Source: Bradyrhizobium sp. YR681
GTDB lineage: Bacteria > Pseudomonadota > Alphaproteobacteria > Rhizobiales > Xanthobacteraceae
Direction of reading: 5' to 3'
DNA: 35,176 bases
Assembly: GCF_000282615.1 (NCBI RefSeq)
Contig: NZ_AKIY01000181.1
Location: 1 to 35,176 of the forward strand
In this document: piece by piece, positions 28,297 through 35,176 of the stretch
Layout: every line of letters begins with the position of its first letter
Position numbering within the stretch: the stretch's first letter is position 1
Translations under genes and position numbers: made by a program
The notes under the pieces: model-generated
What the model was told of the DNA's origin: nothing
The model's database searches: none
What the model saw: only the letters and a program-made list of their open reading frames with translations

Positions 28297-30279
28297 TCAC
28301 TCCGCCGGCTGGAGGCGCTGCTTGGCCCGCGCCGGTTTTGGCGCACCGACGCGCAAGCGGCGGTCGGACAGCGACAGCACGCCGCCGAACGCCATCAGCA
28401 CCGGTCCCCACCAGATCATCAGCACCAGCGGCTTGTGATAGATGCGCACGGCGATCGAACCCTCGGCGGTGGCGTCACCGAGCGAGACGTAAAGCTGGCT
28501 TGCGCCGCGCGTCAGCAATGCGGCCTCGGTCGTCGAGGAGCCGCGCGTGGTAAAGCTGCGCTTGGACGGCGTCATGACGCTGAGCTTCTCGCCATCGCGG
28601 CTGACGTTGAACTCGGCGATCATCTCGCGGAAGTTCGGGCCCTGGCGCGAGAACAGGCCGTCGAGCTTGAGATCATAGCCGGCGACATGGGCGACGTCGT
28701 TCTGCTTCATGGTCGCGATATATTCGCTGTTCCAGGTGGTCTCGCAGACGATGCCGATCAGCGCGACGCCGAGGCCAGCATGCGCGAACGCGGTGCCCCA
28801 GGCCGAGCGCGGCAGGCCGCGGGCCCGGTGCAGCACGGTGGCGAACGGCAGCCGCACGAGGCCGGTGCGCTCGACGATGTCGGTCACCGCACCGGCGATG
28901 ACGAAGATACCGAGCCCGATCGCAAGCGGCGCCAGCGTGCTCCCTCCGCTTGCCCAGCCCCAGACGATGGCCACCGCAACGAGGCCGGCAACGCCGGCCG
29001 CGAGCAGCCGCTGGGTGACGCCAAGCAGATCGCCGCGCTTCCACGCCAGCATCGGCCCGAACGGGACGGCGAGCAGCAGCAGCGTGAACAGCGGCACGAA
29101 GGTCAGATTGTAGAAGGGCGCGCCGACCGACATCTTGAAGTCGGCCAGCACTTCCATCGCCAGCGGATAAAGCGTGCCGAACAGCACGACGGCGCAGGCG
29201 ACCGTCAGCAGCAGATTGTTCAGCACCAGCGCCCCCTCGCGCGAGATCGGCGCGAACAGCCCGCCCTGCTTCAGGGAGGTGGCGCGGCCCGCAAACAGCG
29301 AGAGGCTGCCGCCGATGAACAGGCAGAGGATCAAGAGGATGAACACGCCGCGGGTCGGGTCGGTGGCGAAGGCGTGCACGGAGGTGATGACACCCGAGCG
29401 CACCAGGAAGGTGCCGAGCAGCGACAGCGAGAAGGTCAGGATTGAAAGCAGGATGGTCCAGACCTTCAGCGCGTTGCGCTTCTCCATCACCAGCGCCGAA
29501 TGCAGCAGCGCGGTGCCGGCGAGCCATGGCATCAGCGAAGCGTTCTCGACCGGATCCCAGAACCACCAGCCGCCCCAGCCGAGCTCGTAATAGGCCCAGT
29601 AGGAGCCCATCGCGATGCCGAGCGTCAGGAAGATCCAGGCGACCAGCGTCCACGGCCGCACCCAGCGCGCCCAGGCAGCATCGATGCGTCCCTCCAGCAG
29701 CGCGGCGATGGCGAAGGAGAACGAGATCGAGAATCCGACATAGCCGAGATAGAGCATCGGCGGATGCACGGCGAGGCCAATGTCCTGAAGCACCGGATTG
29801 AGATCGCGCCCCTCGATCGGCGGATTGACGAGGCGCAGGAACGGGTTCGAGGTCATCAGGATGAAGAGATAGAAGGCGCTGGCGATCCAGGCCTGCACCG
29901 CCAGCACATGCGCGCGCAGCGACAGCGGCAGATTGTTGCCGAAGGCCGCGACCAGTCCGCCGAACAGCGCCAGGATCGACACCCACAGCAGCATCGAGCC
30001 TTCATGGTTTCCCCACACGCCGGTGATCTTGTAGAGCAGCGGCTTCATCGAGTGGGAATTCTCGTAGACGTTGGCGACGGAGAAATCCGAGTTCACGTGC
30101 AACGTCACCAGCGCGACGAACGATGCGCCGACAAACAGCAGCTGCGCCAGCGCGGTCGAGCGCGCCACGTTCATCAGCGCGGCATCGCGCAGGCGCGCGC
30201 CGATCAGCGGCACGATGGACTGGATCAGCGCAAGGCCCAGCGCCAGCACCAGGGCGTAGTGTCCGGATTCTGCGATCAC
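28297..30279 (-). CDS. ccmF: cytochrome c heme lyase subunit CcmF (CycK)
   Basis: The 660-residue polytopic inner-membrane protein carries the heme-handling WWD signature [14 protein letters not shown] at about 235-248, and the conserved His residues in V-H-P-P-M-L-Y (171-177) and N-H-E-G (91-94). It receives heme from holo-CcmE and, with CcmH and CcmI, attaches it to apocytochrome c on the periplasmic side. Its start overlaps the ccmE stop by four bases (ATGA). The length fits the family (about 640-670). Confidence 0.97.
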   Translation of the reverse strand: MIAESGHYALVLALGLALIQSIVPLIGARLRDAALMNVARSTALAQLLFVGASFVALVTLHVNSDFSVANVYENSHSMKPLLYKITGVWGNHEGSMLLWVSILALFGGLVAAFGNNLPLSLRAHVLAVQAWIASAFYLFILMTSNPFLRLVNPPIEGRDLNPVLQDIGLAVHPPMLYLGYVGFSISFSFAIAALLEGRIDAAWARWVRPWTLVAWIFLTLGIAMGSYWAYYELGWGGWWFWDPVENASLMPWLAGTALLHSALVMEKRNALKVWTILLSILTFSLSLLGTFLVRSGVITSVHAFATDPTRGVFILLILCLFIGGSLSLFAGRATSLKQGGLFAPISREGALVLNNLLLTVACAVVLFGTLYPLAMEVLADFKMSVGAPFYNLTFVPLFTLLLLAVPFGPMLAWKRGDLLGVTQRLLAAGVAGLVAVAIVWGWASGGSTLAPLAIGLGIFVIAGAVTDIVERTGLVRLPFATVLHRARGLPRSAWGTAFAHAGLGVALIGIVCETTWNSEYIATMKQNDVAHVAGYDLKLDGLFSRQGPNFREMIAEFNVSRDGEKLSVMTPSKRSFTTRGSSTTEAALLTRGASQLYVSLGDATAEGSIAVRIYHKPLVLMIWWGPVLMAFGGVLSLSDRRLRVGAPKPARAKQRLQPAE

Positions 30280-30785
30280 CGCACGGCTCCCTGCGGATTG
30301 CCCTGCGCCGTCGTTGCTCCAGGCTTGCCGCCGCCGGAAGCCTGGGCGCCGTAATCGTCCTTCCAGTGCCCCTGCTTCTTCAGGGCGTCTGCGACATCCT
30401 TGGGCATGTAGGTCTCGTCATGCTTGGCAAGCACTGTGTCGGCCTTGAACACGCCGTTGGCGTCGAGCGCGCCCTCGGCAACGACGCCCTGCCCTTCGCG
30501 GAACAGGTCGGGCAAAATGCCCTTGTAGGCGACGGGCAGCTTTGCACCGCCGTCTGCGACCTCGAAGGTCACCGCCAGATTGTCGCCGCGCTGGAGCGAG
30601 CCGGGCTGCACCAGGCCGCCGAGACGAAACCGCTTGCCGGGCTCGACGTGCTTCTCGGCGACCATGGTCGGGGTCGAGAAGAACACGATGGAGTCGCGCA
30701 AGGCATTGAGCACGAGCGCGGCCGCAAGCGCGAGCACGGCGAGCGAACCGCCGATGATGGTCATACGTCGCTGCTTGCGCGTCAT
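30276..30785 (-). CDS. ccmE: heme chaperone CcmE (CycJ)
   Basis: The 169-residue heme chaperone has one N-terminal membrane anchor (about 8-28) and a periplasmic OB-fold domain. The heme is bound covalently by His122 in [10 protein letters not shown], with Tyr126 the known axial ligand position. A flexible Gly/Ala-rich tail follows. It accepts heme from CcmC and CcmD, whose genes are not in this window, and passes it to CcmF. It follows ccmI by 37 bases and overlaps ccmF by four. Confidence 0.96.
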   Translation of the reverse strand: MTRKQRRMTIIGGSLAVLALAAALVLNALRDSIVFFSTPTMVAEKHVEPGKRFRLGGLVQPGSLQRGDNLAVTFEVADGGAKLPVAYKGILPDLFREGQGVVAEGALDANGVFKADTVLAKHDETYMPKDVADALKKQGHWKDDYGAQASGGGKPGATTAQGNPQGAVR

Positions 30786-30822
30786 GGCGTATCCGTTCCC
30801 TGCTCGCTTCGCCCAGACATCA

Positions 30823-31938
30823 TCATCCGTCGAGCCCGAGCGTCTTGAGACCTTCGTTGAGCTGCTTCAGCCGCGCGGCATCGTTCGCGACGGCCTGACG
30901 CGCATCGCCCGAGGCGCCCACCGCCTTGTCGCGATCGCCCATCACCAGATAGGCGCGCACGAGGCGCAGCCACCCCTCGACGTCGTCGCCATTTTGCTTG
31001 AGGCGCGTGGCGAGGCGCTCGACCATGCCGCGGACCATCGCGTTGCGATCACCCTCGTTCATGTCCTTGGACGCAGCGATCGTCTCGTCCGACAGCGCCG
31101 GCATCGTGGCGGCACCGCCGCCGACCCGCGCCAGCGAGGATTGCACCAGGGGCCGCCACGGCGCATCCGCCGGCGCCTTCACGAGCAGCGCGCGCCAGAT
31201 ATTGGCGGCATCGTCCTTGCGGCCGTCCTGCTCGGCGGCAAGACCGAGGAAGTAGTTGGCCTTGGGATCATCGGCGTTCAGCGTATGCGCACGCTCGAAC
31301 TCGGTCTTGGCTTCGGCCGTCACCACGCCGCTTGCCGCGGCTGCGATCGCTTCGCCGAGATCGGACCGGCGCTCCGCGCTCTCGCCATTGTAGGTGATCG
31401 AGTTGCGATAGGCCCGCACTGCATCGTCGAAACGGCCGAGCCGCTCCAGAACCGGAGCGAGCACGTTCCAGCCGCGCCCGTCGGTCGGATTTTTTTCCAG
31501 ATGTTGCTCGACCTGCACGACGAGATTTTCGAGCGACTGCGCCATGCCGGAGCCGGCTCCGCGCTCGCGCTGCGCCAGCGGAAAGTCACGCAGCAGCGGC
31601 GAGCCGAGCGGCATGTAGATGCCGATCGCAACCAGCGGCAGCCCAACGAGCGCCAGTACGGCCGCCGCGCGCCGCCATTTGAGGCTCGATGTCGGCTCCG
31701 AAACGGGCTCGCTGCCGGCCGCAGCGAGCAGCCGGCGGCTGATCTCGACGCGCGCGGCCTCGGCTTCGGGTGCGGCGATCAGTCCGGTCGCGAGATCACG
31801 CTCGATCTCGGCGAGCTGGTCCTTGTAGACAACGACCTCGCTGCCCTGGATCTGCGCGCGCGCGCCGCGGCCGAGCGGCAGGAGCACGGCGAAAATCGCC
31901 GCGACCGTCATCAGCGCGAACACGAACCATAGCGTCAT
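30823..31938 (-). CDS. ccmI: cytochrome c maturation apocytochrome chaperone CcmI (CycH)
   Basis: This 371-residue protein has two N-terminal membrane helices (about 2-20 and 95-115) with a cytoplasmic heptad-rich loop between them ([10 protein letters not shown]). The periplasmic region has TPR-like helices ([16 protein letters not shown] and [17 protein letters not shown]). It holds the C-terminus of apocytochromes c for the heme lyase. I chose ATG 31938, with GGAAG eight bases upstream; the longer frame from 32016 crosses the promoter region. It is the first gene of the ccmIEFH operon and has an FNR/FixK-like palindrome upstream. Confidence 0.94.
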   Translation of the reverse strand: MTLWFVFALMTVAAIFAVLLPLGRGARAQIQGSEVVVYKDQLAEIERDLATGLIAAPEAEAARVEISRRLLAAAGSEPVSEPTSSLKWRRAAAVLALVGLPLVAIGIYMPLGSPLLRDFPLAQRERGAGSGMAQSLENLVVQVEQHLEKNPTDGRGWNVLAPVLERLGRFDDAVRAYRNSITYNGESAERRSDLGEAIAAAASGVVTAEAKTEFERAHTLNADDPKANYFLGLAAEQDGRKDDAANIWRALLVKAPADAPWRPLVQSSLARVGGGAATMPALSDETIAASKDMNEGDRNAMVRGMVERLATRLKQNGDDVEGWLRLVRAYLVMGDRDKAVGASGDARQAVANDAARLKQLNEGLKTLGLDG

Positions 31939-31981
31939 CTGGCAAGCTTCCGGCAGCGCGCCACCCGCGCCCATAGGTGGC

Positions 31982-31987
31982 TTTACA
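31982..31987 (-). promoter_or_regulatory. possible -10 element for ccmI
   Basis: TGTAAA on the minus strand lies where a -10 box would be if the palindrome at 32008-32025 is centred about 41 bases before the transcription start (start near 31975). It matches TATAAT at four of six positions. The assignment depends on the palindrome being an activator site. Confidence 0.3.
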
Positions 31988-32007
31988 CCACGGCCGGACG
32001 ATGCGGC

Positions 32008-32025
32008 AATTGACAATTGTCAATT
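32008..32025. promoter_or_regulatory. perfect 18-bp palindrome, candidate FNR/FixK-type box
   Basis: AATTGACAATTGTCAATT is its own reverse complement. Its core TTGAC-AATT-GTCAA has the geometry of CRP/FNR-family sites (TTGA-N6-TCAA; FixK/FNR consensus TTGAT-N4-ATCAA). It is centred 78 bases before the ccmI ATG and is well placed for activation from about -41.5 with the TGTAAA at 31987-31982. In Bradyrhizobium, FixK2 activates genes for microaerobic respiration, and cytochrome c maturation would fit. A MarR- or GntR-type repressor site is an alternative. Confidence 0.5.
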
Positions 32026-32069
32026 CGGCGCGACCGCGCACAGTCCCGAAACGGTGAAAATCCAACGGC

Positions 32070-32339
32070 TTAGCCGATCTCGAAGTCGGCGCTCCGGGCG
32101 GCGTCCTCGCCGTGCCCGTTGAAGGCCCTCAGGAAGTATGTTCCGGGCTCGATTGCCTCCGGCAATCTGATGCGCACCGCCCCGACCGGAACCGGAGACG
32201 CAACCCTGGTGACCGTCTCAGGCAGTTGCCGACCGCTTGCCTTCTCGACCAGCACCACCTTCGCGCCGACCATCAGCCTTTGATATTTGGCAACAATGAC
32301 GCGGTTCTCGATCTCGATGGAGCTGATAACGGGTTTCAT
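32070..32339 (-). CDS. small conserved-looking hypothetical protein, beta-rich
   Basis: I chose ATG 32339 (89 residues), because the in-frame start at 32411 adds a leader with little coding character. The sequence has no signal peptide or cysteine and alternates short strands (I-E-I-E-N-R-V-I-V-A, A-K-V-V-L-V-E, V-R-I-R-L-P), ending in G-T-Y-F-L-R-A-F-N-G-H-G-E. This pattern suggests a single immunoglobulin-like or carboxypeptidase-regulatory-like beta sandwich. The function is unknown. It sits between the gene ending at 32440 and the ccmI promoter, on the same strand. Confidence 0.6.
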   Translation of the reverse strand: MKPVISSIEIENRVIVAKYQRLMVGAKVVLVEKASGRQLPETVTRVASPVPVGAVRIRLPEAIEPGTYFLRAFNGHGEDAARSADFEIG

Positions 32340-32439
32340 GCGCCCACAGATAGAAATTCCAAAAACTTGCACGGCGAGCGTAGGGCTCCCCACCGGCATC
32401 GTCAACCTCAAATTGTGATCAGGAAAATATGCGCCTGGA

Positions 32440-33843
32440 TCAGCTTGCGCGCGACGATTTGCTGCGCTCGCCTGTCGCTGCGTTCTCCGCGGCGCGGCTC
32501 ATCAGCGACGCATAATCGTCGCCGAACAACACCTGGCAGAAGCGAATCGCGGCCTGCACCTGCTGCTGGCGGTAGGTGCGGACCTTGTGATCGGCGGCGC
32601 GCAGCGACTGCACCAGCTGCTCGGTCGAGCGTTCGACATATTGCTGGAGGTCGGAATAGGTGCGCAGCGTCACCTCGTTGATCGCAAGCTCGCTGGCGTA
32701 ATTACGGCAGGTGGCGACGAAATCGATCAGCGCGGCGGTTTCCTCCACCTCGGTGCTGTCGACCCGCGCTCCCGGCGGAATGTCTTTTTCCGGGCGCTGG
32801 CGCAGGATGCGGCGAACGCGGCCGGGAACGCTGTCGATCTCGGATTGCAGCGCGTTGGAGATGTCGGCTCGGATCGAGGTCAGCTGCTTGCCCCAGGCGG
32901 AATCGTTGCGCAGGTCGAGCTCGGTGCGCAGGCCGCGGACGCCGTCATGCAGCGCCTTGAGGTTGTCGGCGACGGTCTCGAAATGGCCGCGCTTGATGTC
33001 CGCGCGCAGGATCGCGGCCACGCAGGACAGATCGTGCAGGGCGATCGTGACCGCGACGCCATAGGGCGTCGCCGCGACGCGGATCTCGTCGTCGGAGGCG
33101 GCGATCTTGATGGCGAGGCGGATGATCTGCCAGGGCGCGGTCATCCGCTGCACCACGATCGACAGCGCGAAGGGCAGCATCTGCGGCGTCTGGAGGGCGG
33201 GAATGTTGAGCGCGGAGGTCACCGAGGCGATCTGGGGCTCACCGAAGGCGCGCAGGAAGCGCGGCAGCTTCTCGTTCAACGTGGCGATGGCCTCGCGAAC
33301 CCCGAGCACCGCTCCGGCCGAATAGAGGTCCTCGATCACGTTGGGCGGTCCGACGCGGGCCAGCGCGCGCGACTTGTCGCCGCCGCCCGGCCCCGTCAGC
33401 GTGAAGATCGCGTCCGCGGCCACCGCCTGCAGCTTCTGGGCGAGCGCTTCGACCTGCCCTGCGCTGTCCGCCGGCATGCGCGCCAGCGCCACCTCGAATT
33501 CGTTCAGCTTGTCGGGGGCCCCGTCGCGGCCGAGCCACTGCCAGATCGGCTGCAGCGAGGAGCGGCGGATCTGGCCGACCCGGATCGGGGCGCCCGCCTC
33601 GACCAGGAATGGTTCCAGCGCCTGGAACAGCAGCCGCGACAGGTCGTCGGTGCGCGGCGCTGGGGCTTCTTCGGCTTCGCTCTTGCGGACGATCTTGCGC
33701 AGCTGTTCGAGCACGAGGGTTGCCACGGCCGTGTCCTGGCCGCGTTCGAGCGCGCGCTCGAACTCCCGCATCAGCAGCGCCTGCGACTGCGGCGGGAGCT
33801 GTGCGAGATATTCCCTCAGCCGCTCGATCGATGTCTGGCTCAT
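32440..33843 (-). CDS. conserved hypothetical helical protein
   Basis: The 467-residue protein starts at ATG 33843 (M-S-Q-T-S-I-E-R-L-R-E-Y-L); an in-frame start at 33900 would add 19 Pro/Arg-rich residues. There is no signal peptide, membrane segment or known catalytic motif. It is largely alpha-helical, with charged amphipathic stretches near both ends and a more hydrophobic middle (about 180-290). The C-terminus is Ser/Arg/Lys-rich. Codon use matches the neighbours, so it is a real gene. I do not recognise the family and offer no function. It lies downstream of the sensor kinase gene after 161 bases in which I see no clear signal except a weak GGGG...CCCC pair. Confidence 0.75.
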   Translation of the reverse strand: MSQTSIERLREYLAQLPPQSQALLMREFERALERGQDTAVATLVLEQLRKIVRKSEAEEAPAPRTDDLSRLLFQALEPFLVEAGAPIRVGQIRRSSLQPIWQWLGRDGAPDKLNEFEVALARMPADSAGQVEALAQKLQAVAADAIFTLTGPGGGDKSRALARVGPPNVIEDLYSAGAVLGVREAIATLNEKLPRFLRAFGEPQIASVTSALNIPALQTPQMLPFALSIVVQRMTAPWQIIRLAIKIAASDDEIRVAATPYGVAVTIALHDLSCVAAILRADIKRGHFETVADNLKALHDGVRGLRTELDLRNDSAWGKQLTSIRADISNALQSEIDSVPGRVRRILRQRPEKDIPPGARVDSTEVEETAALIDFVATCRNYASELAINEVTLRTYSDLQQYVERSTEQLVQSLRAADHKVRTYRQQQVQAAIRFCQVLFGDDYASLMSRAAENAATGERSKSSRAS

Positions 33844-34004
33844 GCGCCCGGGTAATGCACGGTAAAATGGCGGACGTGGGATGCGTCCGGGCGCGATCAT
33901 AGGAGGCTGCGCCTTAAGAAGCGGTTGAGGACGTTGGCGCGAATGCCTCCGTTTTGCTCCGGATCGGCCCTGCGCGGGGCAAATAACCCCTTGGGAACAG
34001 AGGA

Positions 34005-35176
34005 TTATATTCCCGGAAGCATCAATTCGGCCCGCAGGCCCCCGGTCGGGGCGCCACCGAGCGAGAGGCGGCCGCCATAGAGGGCGGCGAGGTCCGTCAC
34101 GATCGACAGGCCCAGTCCCGAGCCGGGCTTGGATTCATCGAGCCGCTGGCCGCGCCGGGAGACCTGGGCGCGCTCGGCCTCGGACAGGCCGCGGCCGTCG
34201 TCATCCACGATGATCCGCAGCCGCGGGCCGGCGCCCGCCTGCTGCGGCGGCTCGACCAGAACCTCGATGAAGACCCTTGAGGCCGCCCATTTGCAGGCAT
34301 TGTCGACGAGATTGCCGACCATCTCCTCCAGATCCTGCCGCTCGCCGCGGAATTTCGCCGACGCATCGGCCTTCGCCTCGACCATGATGCCGCGGTCGCG
34401 GTGGATCTTCTCCATGGTCCGCCGCAGCGCCTCGATCGCGGGCGCGACTTCCGTCACGGTCGCGACCACCGAGACCCGCGCGGCAATGCGCGCGCGCTCC
34501 AGGTGGTGGGCGAGCTGATCGCGCATCACGCCGGCCTGCTCCATCACCTTGGCCGCGAACGGATCGGCGGCGTGGCTGCCTGCCTCATTCACGATGACCG
34601 AGAGCGGCGTCTTGATCGCATGGGCGAGATTGCCGACATGGGTGCGCGCACGTTCGACGATCTCGCGATTGGCGTCGATCAGCGCGTTGGTCTCGCGGGC
34701 CAGCGGCGCGATCTCGACCGGGAATTCGCCCTCGAGCCGCTCCGCGCGCCCCGAGCGGATGTCGGCGATCGATTCCGAGATGCGCTTGAGCGGCGCGAGG
34801 CCGAACCTGACCTGGAACACGGTGGTCAGCAGCAGCACGATGCCGAGCGCGGTGAAGGTGCCGCCGAGGTAGTAGTCGAAGCTGCGCGTCTCGTCGAAGA
34901 TCTCGGTGTCGTCGCCGGCGACGCTGACCAGAAACTTGCCGTCGGCGCCGAGATCGACGGGACGCTCGACCATGCGCAAATTCTGCCCCTCGGGCCCGTC
35001 GACATAGGCGAGGCGAATGCCGGCCGCGGTAAGCTCGGCGCCCTGCTCCTCCAGCTTCGGCAGCTTCTTGTCCCACAGCGAGCGCGAGGACCGCACCTCC
35101 GGCTTCTCGGTGTCGGTGCGCGTGATCTGCCAGTACCAGCCGGACAGCGGCAGATCGAACAGCGGCTCGCCGAGCG
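34005..35176 (-). CDS. FeuQ/PhoQ-like sensor histidine kinase (5' end outside window)
   Basis: The frame runs to the right edge without a stop, so the N-terminus is missing. An internal GTG at 35096 is not the start, because coding continues upstream as L-F-D-L-P-L-S-G-W-Y-W-Q-I. The visible order is the end of a periplasmic domain, a membrane helix (F-T-A-L-G-I-V-L-L-L-T-T-V-F), HAMP, HisKA with N-L-A-H-A-I-K-T-P-L, and an ATPase domain with D-D-D-G-R-G-L and G-S-G-L-G-L-S-I. From memory, feuPQ lies upstream of cycHJKL in Rhizobium leguminosarum, and this kinase has the matching position and strand. Its regulator gene should lie just beyond the window. Confidence 0.88.
   Translation of the reverse strand, partial: LGEPLFDLPLSGWYWQITRTDTEKPEVRSSRSLWDKKLPKLEEQGAELTAAGIRLAYVDGPEGQNLRMVERPVDLGADGKFLVSVAGDDTEIFDETRSFDYYLGGTFTALGIVLLLTTVFQVRFGLAPLKRISESIADIRSGRAERLEGEFPVEIAPLARETNALIDANREIVERARTHVGNLAHAIKTPLSVIVNEAGSHAADPFAAKVMEQAGVMRDQLAHHLERARIAARVSVVATVTEVAPAIEALRRTMEKIHRDRGIMVEAKADASAKFRGERQDLEEMVGNLVDNACKWAASRVFIEVLVEPPQQAGAGPRLRIIVDDDGRGLSEAERAQVSRRGQRLDESKPGSGLGLSIVTDLAALYGGRLSLGGAPTGGLRAELMLPGI

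Overview
The window reads as chromosomal DNA of a slow-growing rhizobium, most likely Bradyrhizobium or a close relative in the Nitrobacteraceae. The evidence is high GC with strong GC bias at third codon positions (hence the long antisense shadow frames), three families of imperfect palindromes of the kind scattered through Bradyrhizobium intergenic regions, and gene groups typical of Rhizobiales. These groups are fdsGBACD with a divergent LysR gene, cycHJKL (ccmIEFH), and a degP / two-component system / glnE series. I see no rRNA, tRNA, CRISPR array, insertion sequence or prophage. About 26 protein genes are supported, plus two partial genes at the window edges.

Layout. 1-2105: the tail of an upstream gene, a hairpin, then a translationally coupled pair (ketopantoate-reductase-like protein and FAH-family protein) followed by a palindromic repeat. 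2294-4810: a membrane-anchored coiled-coil protein with an internal duplication, a tiny secreted protein with PIGKx repeats, and a secreted protein with a His...Cys pair suggesting a permuted papain-like fold. 4811-5209: two palindromic elements and a possible small minus-strand ORF. 5210-8810: a nitronate monooxygenase/NADH:quinone reductase family flavoprotein, an MDR-family oxidoreductase, and a cation diffusion facilitator with an unusually long cytoplasmic tail. 8984-11368: a PAS-containing PleC/DivJ-type histidine kinase. 11504-12984 (minus): a small secreted protein and a LysR regulator. 13209-19210 (plus): the complete NAD-dependent molybdenum formate dehydrogenase operon fdsG-fdsB-fdsA-fdsC-fdsD.

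From 19173 to the right end everything is on the minus strand. Read in the transcription direction it runs: a FeuQ/PhoQ-like sensor kinase (cut by the window edge), two conserved hypothetical genes, ccmI-ccmE-ccmF-ccmH (cytochrome c maturation), a methyl-accepting chemotaxis protein, a DegP/HtrA protease with a terminator after it, an OmpR-type regulator and its kinase, and glnE (glutamine synthetase adenylyltransferase). glnE ends inside fdsD, so the two operons overlap tail to tail by 38 bp.

The main functional themes are formate oxidation to NADH, c-type cytochrome maturation, envelope protein quality control and envelope sensing, and control of nitrogen assimilation. No wholly new multi-gene system is obvious. 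The points most worth a second look are a perfect FNR/FixK-like palindrome correctly placed before ccmI, the triple C-terminal module of the CDF transporter, the coiled-coil protein with a 142-residue repeat, the permuted His-Cys secreted protein, a CtrA-like box before the PleC-like kinase, and the coupled two-component/glnE operon colliding with the formate dehydrogenase operon.
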